DNA of 19,699 nucleotides from Candidatus Zixiibacteriota bacterium (GTDB taxonomy: Bacteria; Zixibacteria; MSB-5A5; JAABVY01; JAHJOQ01), in contig JAJRZO010000017.1 in the NCBI GenBank assembly GCA_024275215.1, forward strand, positions 1 through 19,699, read 5' to 3'. Of the stretch, positions 1 to 8,900 are shown in pieces. Under the pieces are notes generated by a model that was not told where the DNA came from, made no database searches, and saw only the letters and a program-made list of their open reading frames with translations. Position 1 is the first letter of the stretch; each line of letters opens with the position of its first letter. A program made the translations under genes and the position numbers.

Positions 1-1
1 A

Positions 2-283
2 CAGAACCCTTGGCTGGGTATTAATACATTGACTTTGATCGGAGTGCCGGGAGTTGTTGATTTTCGATCCCTCGGCCAGGCTGAAGGGCTTTATCGAATG
101 ACTTCTGCCTACGGTGATTTTGGAATTCAGAATGGTGGCCTTTGTGCTTTTCGCTATGAGACCGGTCTTCTCGGAGTTCCATGGTTTAAGTCAGCAGTGT
201 TCGGGTTCCCTATTTACTCCCTGAAGAGAGAGGACGAAGTCGCACTCCTGAGAGGAATGATAGAGTGGTTTGACATAAACTGA
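2..283 (+). CDS. C-terminal end of a gene starting upstream; amidotransferase-like domain end (partial)
   Basis: The frame is open from the window edge to TGA at 281-283, so these are the last 93 residues of a longer protein; a TTG at 29 is probably internal. The end (residues around AFRYETG, then KSAVFGFPIYSL and LLRGMIEWFDIN) matches in pattern the end of a Rossmann-like, ThuA/class I amidotransferase-like domain inside the M6 protease downstream (YRAVLFGFGFENIS, then VITRVLNYLNG). I infer a related exported protein, perhaps another protease, but the catalytic part is outside the window. Unlike the two downstream proteases it has no C-terminal sorting domain. A strong terminator follows within 30 bases. 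The exact function is unknown. Confidence 0.6.
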   Translation, partial: QNPWLGINTLTLIGVPGVVDFRSLGQAEGLYRMTSAYGDFGIQNGGLCAFRYETGLLGVPWFKSAVFGFPIYSLKREDEVALLRGMIEWFDIN

Positions 284-311
284 CGATAATCAGTAACAAT
301 ACTCATTAAGT

Positions 312-347
312 ACGGGAGGAGAATCAGTCTCCTCCCGTCTTGTTTTT
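312..347 (+). terminator. Rho-independent terminator
   Basis: An 11-bp perfect stem (312-322 paired with 328-338) with loop ATCAG is followed by CTTG and five T. It lies 28 bases after the stop of the upstream plus-strand gene. The minus direction has no T run, so it should act mainly on plus-strand transcripts. The right arm also encodes the last codons of the convergent glycosyltransferase gene, whose TGA (324-326) lies in the loop. Confidence 0.85.
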
Positions 348-2624
348 ATGGAATTGTTCTTTGAGCATGCGAGCCGGCTGGAAATCGGGTTTGATGGAAA
401 GAGCTGAATCGACAGCATCTTCAGCTTCAGTATTCTTGCCAAGATTCAAACGACTCAGCGCCAGCATATACCAGAGCACATAAGACGATTCGCCGGAATC
501 CAGAAGTGTTTGCGCTTCCTGTTCGGCTTCTTCAAAAAGACCAAGTTGATTCAGCGAATTGACAAGGTTGATTCGCGCCTGTGTGAGCCCTGGGTTCAGA
601 GCAACAGCCTTGCTCAACTCTTCGTATGCTGAATCGAGCAGCCCTTTCTGTCCGGCAATTGTTCCGAGATGATAGTGAATCAAAGCTTCGTATTCATCCA
701 GTTTCTGCTTATTTGCTGGCTCAGGTATTGCTTTCGCAGATGTCGCGAAAGTGGGTTGAGGACTAGTACGAAGTTTTTCGAGAGAAGCCTTAAAGTCAGT
801 TTCCGCGAGATTAAACTGTCCGAGATCGAAATACAGAATCCCCCTGTGAAACAGGATCATTGGTGAGTTTATCCCTGAGTCGATTGCCTTAGTCATTTTC
901 TTGATCGCCTCGCTATGTTTGCCGATTTGTCTGGCTGCAATGGCCAGGTTTGCAAGTGCCTCAACAGAGAGAGGAGTATTCTCAACGGCTTTCTCAGCAT
1001 AGGCATAGGAGAGAGAGTCATTTCCTGCAAATCTTTCGACTATGGACAAGTCGTTGTATGCCTTGGAAACCGCATAGCCGGATTCGATTTCCTTGTGCAG
1101 ATATGTTCGTGCGGAATCGAGGTCACCCGTCTTGAGGAATGTCACCCCCATATTCAGGTTTACTCGGTCAAGATCAGGATTTTTCTCAGCAGCTTTGCGA
1201 TAATAACGGAGCGCCTGATCATAATCGCCGGCAGCGAGATACCTGTTCCCGAATCTGTAGTTGTCCTGCGAAGTGTCCTTGAAATCGATATTATAGGCGT
1301 TTCCGGTGCAGAAAAGAGCTACTGCTATGAAAAGAACCGAATTCAGGAGTATCATCCTGATCTTCTTTGCAGAAACACTCCTGACAACTGAATCGATTCC
1401 GACAGCGGCGAGAATTATCAAACCGATCAGGATCGGAAGTCTGAAACGTGAGTTGACGAAGAACATAATCACCGAAACCGAATAGGTCGCGGTGAATAGT
1501 AGAATAAGTCTGACCATTGGTTGCCGCCAGCGCGCTATGGCACCAATAAGAGCCAGTGGCAACAACAGCCACATTCCTCCCGGTAAAACTGTCAGTACAG
1601 AAATCGAGTCAAAGAAAGACGGGATGTTTCGATTGTTGGATAGCTCATGATTGTTAAGAAGCAGGTAAGTTTTTTTTACTGTTAGTGGAACGAATTTGTC
1701 AGATTCATCAAGTACAAACTTGAGTGCTTTCATATACCAATAGTCAGATACGGCACCCTCTGAAAGTTTTCGCCCCTCGTCCTGTTCCGCTATTCGTACG
1801 CAGTCCTGGTACTCCCATGCTTGCCCAAGTCCCGGCATGAATGCGCTGACGCCGTCAGCTTCGCTGTTATTGCCGAGATACAAGTTGATTCCACCCTGAG
1901 ACGATATCGAGATCAGGTCGCCAGAGAGCACATAGTTCCTGATGGTGACAGGGGCAATGGTTATTATGCAGAATAACGCTATCAATGCAGCCCGACTCAA
2001 TGCCTTTAGTGAGCCTGTTTTCAAGGAGAGAGTCACATATACCCACAAAACAAGCACAGGTGCGAACAGCAGGATGTTCGGGCGCGTCAATGCTGTCAGA
2101 CCAAGGAAGATGCCTGCGAGAACAAAATAACGCTTTTGCTTTGTTTTGTATCCTCGCGTTACCATGAGCAAGACTATGAGTGTTAGCGGCAGTATCAGGA
2201 AGTCCAGCAGGAATTGCCCCTCGAAATAGATAAAGATCGGAGTAATGATATAGAGCATCAAAGCCAGGACACCGACTGTATATGTAAACATTTCTCTCGC
2301 TGTCCTGTAAAGCAGCCAGCCGGTGAATAATCCGATAGCATATTGCACAATCAGCATCAGGTGCAGGCTTGCGCCGGTGACAGCATAGAGCGCTCCAAGA
2401 AAATAGAGGTATAAGGGCGCTCTGAAAAATGCTGAATCACCTATGATATGTCCGGAAGCGATGTATCGTGCCCAGGCGAGATGAAGTTGTTCGTCGATTG
2501 TCAGATCATTCCAGAACGGAGAACCCGCAAACTGGAAATGAAAAACCAGCCTGAAAATCAAACCAAGGCAGAGCAGTAACGGTACAAGCCAGGGGGGATT
2601 TTCTCTGTCTTTGGCATTCTGCAT
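324..2624 (-). CDS. GT-C (family 39/PMT-like) membrane glycosyltransferase fused to TPR repeats
   Basis: A 766-residue polytopic membrane protein. Residues 11-30 form the first membrane helix, followed by an outer loop with an acidic pair (TIDEQLHLAW, D44-E45) and FFRAPLYLYF. About ten more hydrophobic segments run to residue 441. The family signatures APVTIRNY and GGINLYLGNN (about 225-254) and NSRFRLPI (392-399) are present. These fit the ArnT/PMT-type GT39 family, which moves sugars from polyprenyl-phosphate donors on the outer face of the inner membrane. Residues about 456-760 are TPR repeats, probably periplasmic, for binding partners or acceptors. Donor and acceptor cannot be predicted. 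It is divergent from the S8 protease and convergent with the upstream gene. No clear ribosome site precedes the ATG; a 13-bp palindrome sits there instead (2629-2641). Confidence 0.85.
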   Translation of the reverse strand: MQNAKDRENPPWLVPLLLCLGLIFRLVFHFQFAGSPFWNDLTIDEQLHLAWARYIASGHIIGDSAFFRAPLYLYFLGALYAVTGASLHLMLIVQYAIGLFTGWLLYRTAREMFTYTVGVLALMLYIITPIFIYFEGQFLLDFLILPLTLIVLLMVTRGYKTKQKRYFVLAGIFLGLTALTRPNILLFAPVLVLWVYVTLSLKTGSLKALSRAALIALFCIITIAPVTIRNYVLSGDLISISSQGGINLYLGNNSEADGVSAFMPGLGQAWEYQDCVRIAEQDEGRKLSEGAVSDYWYMKALKFVLDESDKFVPLTVKKTYLLLNNHELSNNRNIPSFFDSISVLTVLPGGMWLLLPLALIGAIARWRQPMVRLILLFTATYSVSVIMFFVNSRFRLPILIGLIILAAVGIDSVVRSVSAKKIRMILLNSVLFIAVALFCTGNAYNIDFKDTSQDNYRFGNRYLAAGDYDQALRYYRKAAEKNPDLDRVNLNMGVTFLKTGDLDSARTYLHKEIESGYAVSKAYNDLSIVERFAGNDSLSYAYAEKAVENTPLSVEALANLAIAARQIGKHSEAIKKMTKAIDSGINSPMILFHRGILYFDLGQFNLAETDFKASLEKLRTSPQPTFATSAKAIPEPANKQKLDEYEALIHYHLGTIAGQKGLLDSAYEELSKAVALNPGLTQARINLVNSLNQLGLFEEAEQEAQTLLDSGESSYVLWYMLALSRLNLGKNTEAEDAVDSALSIKPDFQPARMLKEQFHKNKTGGD

Positions 2625-2921
2625 GTCAGATTCTAAGAATCGATTGACATTACCGCAAGGTTAAAACCATCCTGTGTGAATACGCGATACCGAACAGGAA
2701 GGTGTGGGTATGCATTTCTGTGCACATGAGGGATGAATTGTGCATTGATATTCATACTGGCCAGCTAACGACCAAATCCCCAGGGAATTCGTAAGTCATT
2801 GAACGGTACGGTGTTCACTGCTTTTTTGAGGTCTGTTTGATTAGTATCGTATTGGCATTTTGCATACTACGGTTACGGCACAGGGTTTGCTCGATCTTGT
2901 TGCAGAGAGGCGCAGGTAACT
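2625..2921. other. Divergent intergenic region, 297 bp
   Basis: This gap separates the divergent glycosyltransferase and S8 protease genes and should hold a promoter for each. I find no convincing promoter pair. The best plus-strand candidate is TTGATT (2837-2842) with CATACT (2863-2868), but the 20-base spacer is too long. The palindrome GATTCTAAGAATC at 2629-2641 lies four bases from the glycosyltransferase start. No RNA gene or short coding frame with a ribosome site was seen. Confidence 0.5.
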
Positions 2922-5873
2922 ATGAGTGTTGAAAAACAAAGACTTAGAATCATTTTCCCGGGCTTGGCGTTAATTTGCATTATGATGGGGCAGATGGCGT
3001 TTGGTGCCGGACTGAGCGAGTCGATTGAGACGAGAATCGAGTCTGGTAATACGGATGTCATCTCAGCAATCGTTTTCCTTGAAACCAATCCCGATCAAAA
3101 GACCACACTCAGCAGAACTCTGAAGACAATACCAAAGTTCAGCGACAGATACGCTGTAGCTTATAGCTCGATCCTCTCAGATACAAAACGATCAGCAGAG
3201 GATTTCTCGGATGAATTGAAAGACGCTGGGATTGATATAGAAATCGAGAAGTCATTCAAAATATCCAGAGCAATACTTGTGCGAGGGATGCCGGCGGATT
3301 TAGAGCGTCTCTCAGAATTTGAATCGGTGAGCTATATCGCAGAAGATACGGTACTTGAGTTAATTACACCTGTCGATGAGGCCGAGTCATCTGCCAGCTC
3401 AGGGACTGTGGAATCGAATCTGAAAGCGATCAAAGCTGATCGTCTGTGGCAGATGGGGTACACAGGGCAGGGAAGGCTTGTGCTGAGTTTTGACACCGGT
3501 GTTGATGGAGAGCACGCGGGACTTAACGGCAGATGGCGCGGAGAGACTTCAGGGAATCCTGCCGCCGGATGGTTCGATCCCTACGGTACGACTTATCCGA
3601 CGGATGCAAACGGTCATGGAACTCATGTTATGGGTATTATGGCTGGCGTGGTCGATAGCGATACTGTCGGCGTTGCGCCTGATGTCGAATGGGGATGCGC
3701 GGCGGTTATTGATCGCGGGTCAGGATTTGTCAATACAATTTCTGATATTCTTGCCGCTTTTGACTGGGCTGCGAATCCTGATGGAGACCCGGAAACAACT
3801 GATGATGTTCCCGATGCGATAAACCATTCCTGGGGAGTGCCGACAGGCATTTTTGAGCCTTGTGACAATACGTTTGGGGAGGCTATCGACAATCTCGAAG
3901 AGTTAGGTATCGTGAATATATTCGCCTGTGGCAATGAAGGCCCCGGTCCGAGCACTATCAGAAATCCTGCCGACCGTGTGTCATCGCCGCTGAATTCGTT
4001 CTCCGTTGGAGCTGTAGATGCAAACAACAGTGACTATCCTGTAGCGAATTTTTCGAGCCGTGGCCCGGCAAATTGTGACACTACTCAGATCAAACCTGAA
4101 GTTGTTGCGCCGGGAATATCAATCAAGTCGCTAAAAGCAGGCGGTGGTTTCAAACTGATGTCTGGAACGTCTATGGCAGCGCCGCATGTCGCAGGAGCAG
4201 TAGCGCTTCTCAGACAGTATAATCCAGATGCTACCGCTGAGCAGATTAAGCATGCTTTGTTGATGTCTGCCAAAGATATTGGTGATCCGGGTGAGGACAA
4301 TGCGACTGGCTATGGATTGATTGATCTTGAGGCGGCGCTTGACTATATGCCGATGCCGTCGCATGCGCTCATTTCATATCGTGGATTCCAGATAATCGAT
4401 GATGGCAATGAGGTTATTAAGCTTGGTGAGACTGTAGAGATGCAGGTGGAAATCGAAATAAACAATTATGATGTCGAAGGACTCTGGGGTGTGCTTGGTA
4501 CATATAACCCTGATGTGTCGATTCTTTCTGATTCGGCATATTACGGGACTTTATTGTCAGGTGAAACTCTGACAAATGAGAGCCAGCCGTTTGTTATCAC
4601 AGCGCTTTCATCTGCCATTCCCGGAGAACGGGTCACATTCAGGCTCGATTTCTACAATGACGCGGGCGATTTTATGAATAATGTCTATTTTGATGTTATT
4701 GTCGGGCAAAGCCAGAATGCTGCTTCGACAACAATTCAAAATAGTCAGCTTGCTGTTGGTGTTTGTAACTATGGTGTGATTGGTCTTGGGGAAGGCTCGC
4801 TCGTTGATCTGGGCGAAGCGGGTTACACAGTTGACAGCATGAATTACCTCGCTGAATTTGCTCTCATGATCGCGGATGATCAGGGCAGGGTTTCTGATGC
4901 CGCTCGGGATATTTCAGGAATGAAATCAGACAACGATTTCCTTGCTGCCAAGAATTCATCGCTCAATGTCTATACTGCAGGTCAGATGGGTGATTTTGAA
5001 GCTGTTGGGTTGTTCTCTGATGCTCTTGCCGAAAACCCGATGGGCATAGATATCGTGCAGGATGTCGAGATGTTTCCTGAGGCTGGTATGGAAACCGCTT
5101 TGCTTGTCAAGTACCTGATCACTCCTCAGGATGGATTCGCAGGACAGACAATATGTCCGGGCATCGTAGCGGATTTCGACTTTCCGGAAGAGGTCTCAAC
5201 TACTGAGTATATTGGGTATGATGAATCAAGAAATATGTTGTATTTTCACGAGACGACTTCAGGTCGCCATATAGGCGTCGGGCTTGTTTCAGGTCCGTGC
5301 TACTCGTTTGCATTCATGAGCAATCCCATAGACTCGAATGTAGGATTTTCCGATTCAGTCAAAGCTGCTGCCGCATGGTCAGGGGCTATTGCTCAGACGC
5401 CTTCCAAGTCAGCAGACTATGTGAGTATTCTTTCTGCCCGGCCGGTCAATCTGACTGAGGGAGATTCCGTTGAAGTGGCGTTTGTGATAGTCTGGGCATC
5501 ATCCTGGACTGAGTTGTTGCAGAAATATGATACCGCGTACAATCTTTATAACTCTCCGACATCGGCTGATGATGATCGCCCGTCATCATTACCGAATGGT
5601 TTCATGCTTTCCCAGAACTATCCGAACCCGTTTAATCCGAGCACATCCATTATGTTCTCAGTCGACAGGGAAGAGTATGTTACATTGAGTATTTACAATA
5701 TCCTTGGACAGCATGTGAAAACTCTGGTCGATGGAACTGTAACCGCAGGGAAGCATGATGTAGTCTGGGATGCTACGGATGAATCGGGTAACAGTGTGGC
5801 CAGCGGCATTTATTTCTACCGCCTTAGTACCAGCGAAAGTTATACGACCCGCAAAATGATGCTTCTCAAGTAG
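2922..5873 (+). CDS. Exported subtilisin-like S8 serine protease with C-terminal sorting domain
   Basis: A 983-residue secreted endopeptidase. It has an N-terminal signal peptide (hydrophobic core about 10-27) and an I9-like propeptide (about 40-148), which in this family folds and inhibits the enzyme until cleaved. The subtilase domain spans about 165-475 with the full triad: D191 (SFDTGVDG), H232 (NGHGTHV), S417 (MSGTSMAAPHVAG), and oxyanion N338 (ACGNEGPG). The catalytic domain resembles bacillopeptidase F. A beta-rich module with LGETVEMQVEIE (about 488-600), a domain of unknown type (about 605-880) and a type A sorting domain (about 887-983; QNYPNPFNPSTS, GIYFYRL, KMMLLK) follow. The sorting domain suggests type IX-like export and surface attachment. 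The ATG at 2922 has weak AGG-containing spacing. The M6 protease follows after 103 bases. Confidence 0.93.
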   Translation: MSVEKQRLRIIFPGLALICIMMGQMAFGAGLSESIETRIESGNTDVISAIVFLETNPDQKTTLSRTLKTIPKFSDRYAVAYSSILSDTKRSAEDFSDELKDAGIDIEIEKSFKISRAILVRGMPADLERLSEFESVSYIAEDTVLELITPVDEAESSASSGTVESNLKAIKADRLWQMGYTGQGRLVLSFDTGVDGEHAGLNGRWRGETSGNPAAGWFDPYGTTYPTDANGHGTHVMGIMAGVVDSDTVGVAPDVEWGCAAVIDRGSGFVNTISDILAAFDWAANPDGDPETTDDVPDAINHSWGVPTGIFEPCDNTFGEAIDNLEELGIVNIFACGNEGPGPSTIRNPADRVSSPLNSFSVGAVDANNSDYPVANFSSRGPANCDTTQIKPEVVAPGISIKSLKAGGGFKLMSGTSMAAPHVAGAVALLRQYNPDATAEQIKHALLMSAKDIGDPGEDNATGYGLIDLEAALDYMPMPSHALISYRGFQIIDDGNEVIKLGETVEMQVEIEINNYDVEGLWGVLGTYNPDVSILSDSAYYGTLLSGETLTNESQPFVITALSSAIPGERVTFRLDFYNDAGDFMNNVYFDVIVGQSQNAASTTIQNSQLAVGVCNYGVIGLGEGSLVDLGEAGYTVDSMNYLAEFALMIADDQGRVSDAARDISGMKSDNDFLAAKNSSLNVYTAGQMGDFEAVGLFSDALAENPMGIDIVQDVEMFPEAGMETALLVKYLITPQDGFAGQTICPGIVADFDFPEEVSTTEYIGYDESRNMLYFHETTSGRHIGVGLVSGPCYSFAFMSNPIDSNVGFSDSVKAAAAWSGAIAQTPSKSADYVSILSARPVNLTEGDSVEVAFVIVWASSWTELLQKYDTAYNLYNSPTSADDDRPSSLPNGFMLSQNYPNPFNPSTSIMFSVDREEYVTLSIYNILGQHVKTLVDGTVTAGKHDVVWDATDESGNSVASGIYFYRLSTSESYTTRKMMLLK

Positions 5874-5982
5874 AAAAGCTGCTTGAAAAACAATCCTCTG
5901 CTGCTATATTGGGATCATTCATGAGCTTGTGTTTGTTTACCTCATGAGGGTAGCGATATAACTTTCAGCAGGGAATGTGAAT
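5874..5982 (+). other. Gap between the two protease genes
   Basis: No terminator is visible here, so the M6 gene may be cotranscribed with the S8 gene. A weak promoter candidate is TTGTTT (5933-5938) with TATAAC (5957-5962), spacer 18. A short inverted repeat, CATGAG/CTCATG (5920-5925 and 5941-5946), lies beside it. The ribosome site AGGGA (5970-5974) fixes the downstream start at ATG 5983. Confidence 0.35.
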
Positions 5983-8900
5983 ATGAATCATAGGCCATAT
6001 TTGAGATCTCTTTTTCTTGTTGCAACTGGAATAATAGCGTTCAGTTTGTTTGGCGCAAATGTGCAGGCAGTCAGTCTTCATCCTGATGTTGTCAGGAAGT
6101 TACGCGCTGAAGGAACACTTGATGAATGTATTGCCCAGATGAACGAGGCAAGGGCGAAGGGCGTCTGGGGTGCTCCTGAACATACTATTCGCAACAGCTT
6201 ATCTATGGATTCGGCTTCTGAACCACAAGTTGTTCGTCTGCTTGTTATTCTGGTCGATTTCGATGATAATCAATGGCAGACCGGTGCTGACGGCACTGTC
6301 GAATTCTTCGAGAAACTGCTGTTCTCTCAGGGAGAGCTTCCGTATGGCAGCATGAAAGAATATTATCTTGAGAATTCGTATGGCAAGTTTATTCTGACTG
6401 GTGAAGTGTATGGCTGGTACAGAATGCCGCAGAATTATTCGTACTATGTCAACGGACAGGCCGGATTCGGAAGCTATCCGCGCAACGCACAGAAGATGGC
6501 GGAAGATGCTGTTCTGGTAGCAAATGATGACATCAACTATGCTGAATATGACAGTGACGGCAACGGCTCGGTAGAAGGATTGATTGTCATACATGCCGGA
6601 GAGGGAAGAGAGACATCGGGAAGTATGAATGACATTAATTCGCACAACTGGTCGATGAGAAATGTCCAGAACTTTGATGGAGTTCACTTGTCTTCATATT
6701 CGACAGTACCGGAGGAACAGTCGGATGCTGATGGGCTTGTCAATATTGGCGTGATTTGTCACGAGTTCGGTCATCAGGGGTTTGGTTTACCGGATTTGTA
6801 TGATACTGACTATTCCTCTTCCGGAGTCAGCAAATGGTCAATTATGGCTTCGGGAAGCTGGAATGGCGGCGGCGAAAGACCTGCGCATTTCGATGCCTGG
6901 AGTAAATACTGGATGGGTTTTGTACAGCCGATAAATATCGCGGAGAATGAACTCGGTCATGTTTTTCCACCTGTCGAGGATTCTCCCCATGTGGTGCAAA
7001 TGTGGGCTAATGGAGTACCTACATCGCAGTATTTCCTCCTGGAATATCGAAAGAAGACCGGCTATGATGCTCTGCTTCCGGGGGAAGGTCTCCTGATCTA
7101 TTATATCGATGAAGGCCAGAGCGGTAACTCGAATGAGGAACACTATAAAGTGGCGGTGATGCAGGCTGACGGACGGTTTGACCTGGAAAACAACAGGAGT
7201 GCCGACGGTGGCGATCCGTGGCCGGGAACATCATACAAGACAGAGTTTTCCGACAGAACTGTGCCCGATACCCGAAGTTATGCAGGCACAATCACGCAGG
7301 TTGGCGTTTGGGATATTACCGATTATGATGACAGTATCATGGCCGATCTCGATGTGAGATTCTCTCGTCCTTTGTTCCACTGTCGCAGTTCATCATTCGA
7401 CGACTCCAACACCGGAAATGGAAACGACACGCTGGAATTAGGCGAGACTGTCGAGTTCTATTTTGAAATAGAGAATGAGTGGGCTGATGCCGAGAACGTA
7501 ACCTGCACACTGACGCCTCTTGATCAACGTATTCAACCTGTAATTGGCTCGATTGTCATCGACATGGTTAGAGGACTAAACGCAGTCACTACAAATGATG
7601 GTAATCCACTTAGTTTCCATATCCCAGGTGATATGGATTCTGTCAGAGTCAGGTTCCAACTGACTATTGCGCCGAGTGGTCTCGGTGATACTGCCGTTTA
7701 CGAAACCGCTGCGAATATCGGCGGTACCAAGGTGTTGATTGTCGCTGATGATGGAGGTGATCTGTTCGGTCAGTATGCAGACTATTATACTGATGCTCTC
7801 GATTCACTCAACTACACTTATGAAGTCTGGGATAAGGAAGAACTCGGTTCGCCTGGAACATGGCAGCTTGTATACCCGATGATAATCTGGTTTACCGGCG
7901 ACAGTCGTACAAGTTCGTTTACTTCGGATGATGTTCAGTTTCTTTCTCAGTTCCTCGATTTAGGTGGCGGATTGTTTTTGACTGGTCAGGATGTAGCACA
8001 ACATCTCAGTGCTGTCGATCCGAGTTTTCTGAGTGATTATATGCGCTGCTCTTACGGTGGGAGTTTCTCAGAGGTACAGTACAATGTTCATGGTGTCGCC
8101 GGCTCTGCGATAGCAGGAGACAGCCTTGAACTGTCACTTAATTTCTCCAGTTATGCCGCTGAGAATCAGACATCAGCCGATTCTCTTGTAGCACAGAATC
8201 AGGACGACGTCTGTCTGACTTATGTTAATGGAAGTACTGCGGGTATCGAAGTAGAAGGTGACTTCTACAGAGCGGTCCTTTTCGGTTTTGGGTTTGAGAA
8301 TATCAGTGGTTTCTATATTTACAATACGCGGGTGGACGTTATTACGAGAGTGCTTAATTATCTGAATGGCAGGCAGTCTCTCGGCAACAGGCCACCTAAT
8401 CCATTTTCTTTAATCTATCCTGCTGATGGCGATACAATTCAGACCGATACGATTTCGCTGATATGGCATTCATCGTTCGATTTCGATGGAGGGGATCAGG
8501 TGTCCTACGAAGTCTATTACACCACGAGTGATACCAGTTCCTGGCAAAACACGACGGTGATTTCGGATACTGTTTTCCTGCTTAGCGGGCTGCAGGTTGA
8601 CAGCAGGTACTACTGGAAGGTGATGGCGTCTGACAATCATGGTCTCGCAACAAGCAGCAGCGAAACCCTGTCTTTTCAATCAACGGGTGACATAACGCCA
8701 CCGTCGTTCGTACTCAACCCGATCCCTAATTCAGTATTTCCATTCGAGTTTGACTTGATGGTTTATCCATCCGAACCACTTCAGGGAACACCAGTGTTGA
8801 CCGTCACGCCGCCATCAGGAAGTGATGTCAATGAGCCACTTGATTTGCTTGGTGACAGGAGCGCACTTGTGTATGCAGCTCATTACACAGTGACGGCCTC

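Noticed and set aside
2632..2643. The 12-mer TCTAAGAATCGA also occurs at 13970-13981, just before ecfT
   Set aside because: About a dozen chance 12-mer repeats are expected in a 20 kb window, and the orientation relative to the genes differs.
5977..5982. GTG start of the M6 protease at 5977
   Set aside because: The ribosome site AGGGA would be only 2 bases away; ATG 5983 has a proper 8-base spacing.
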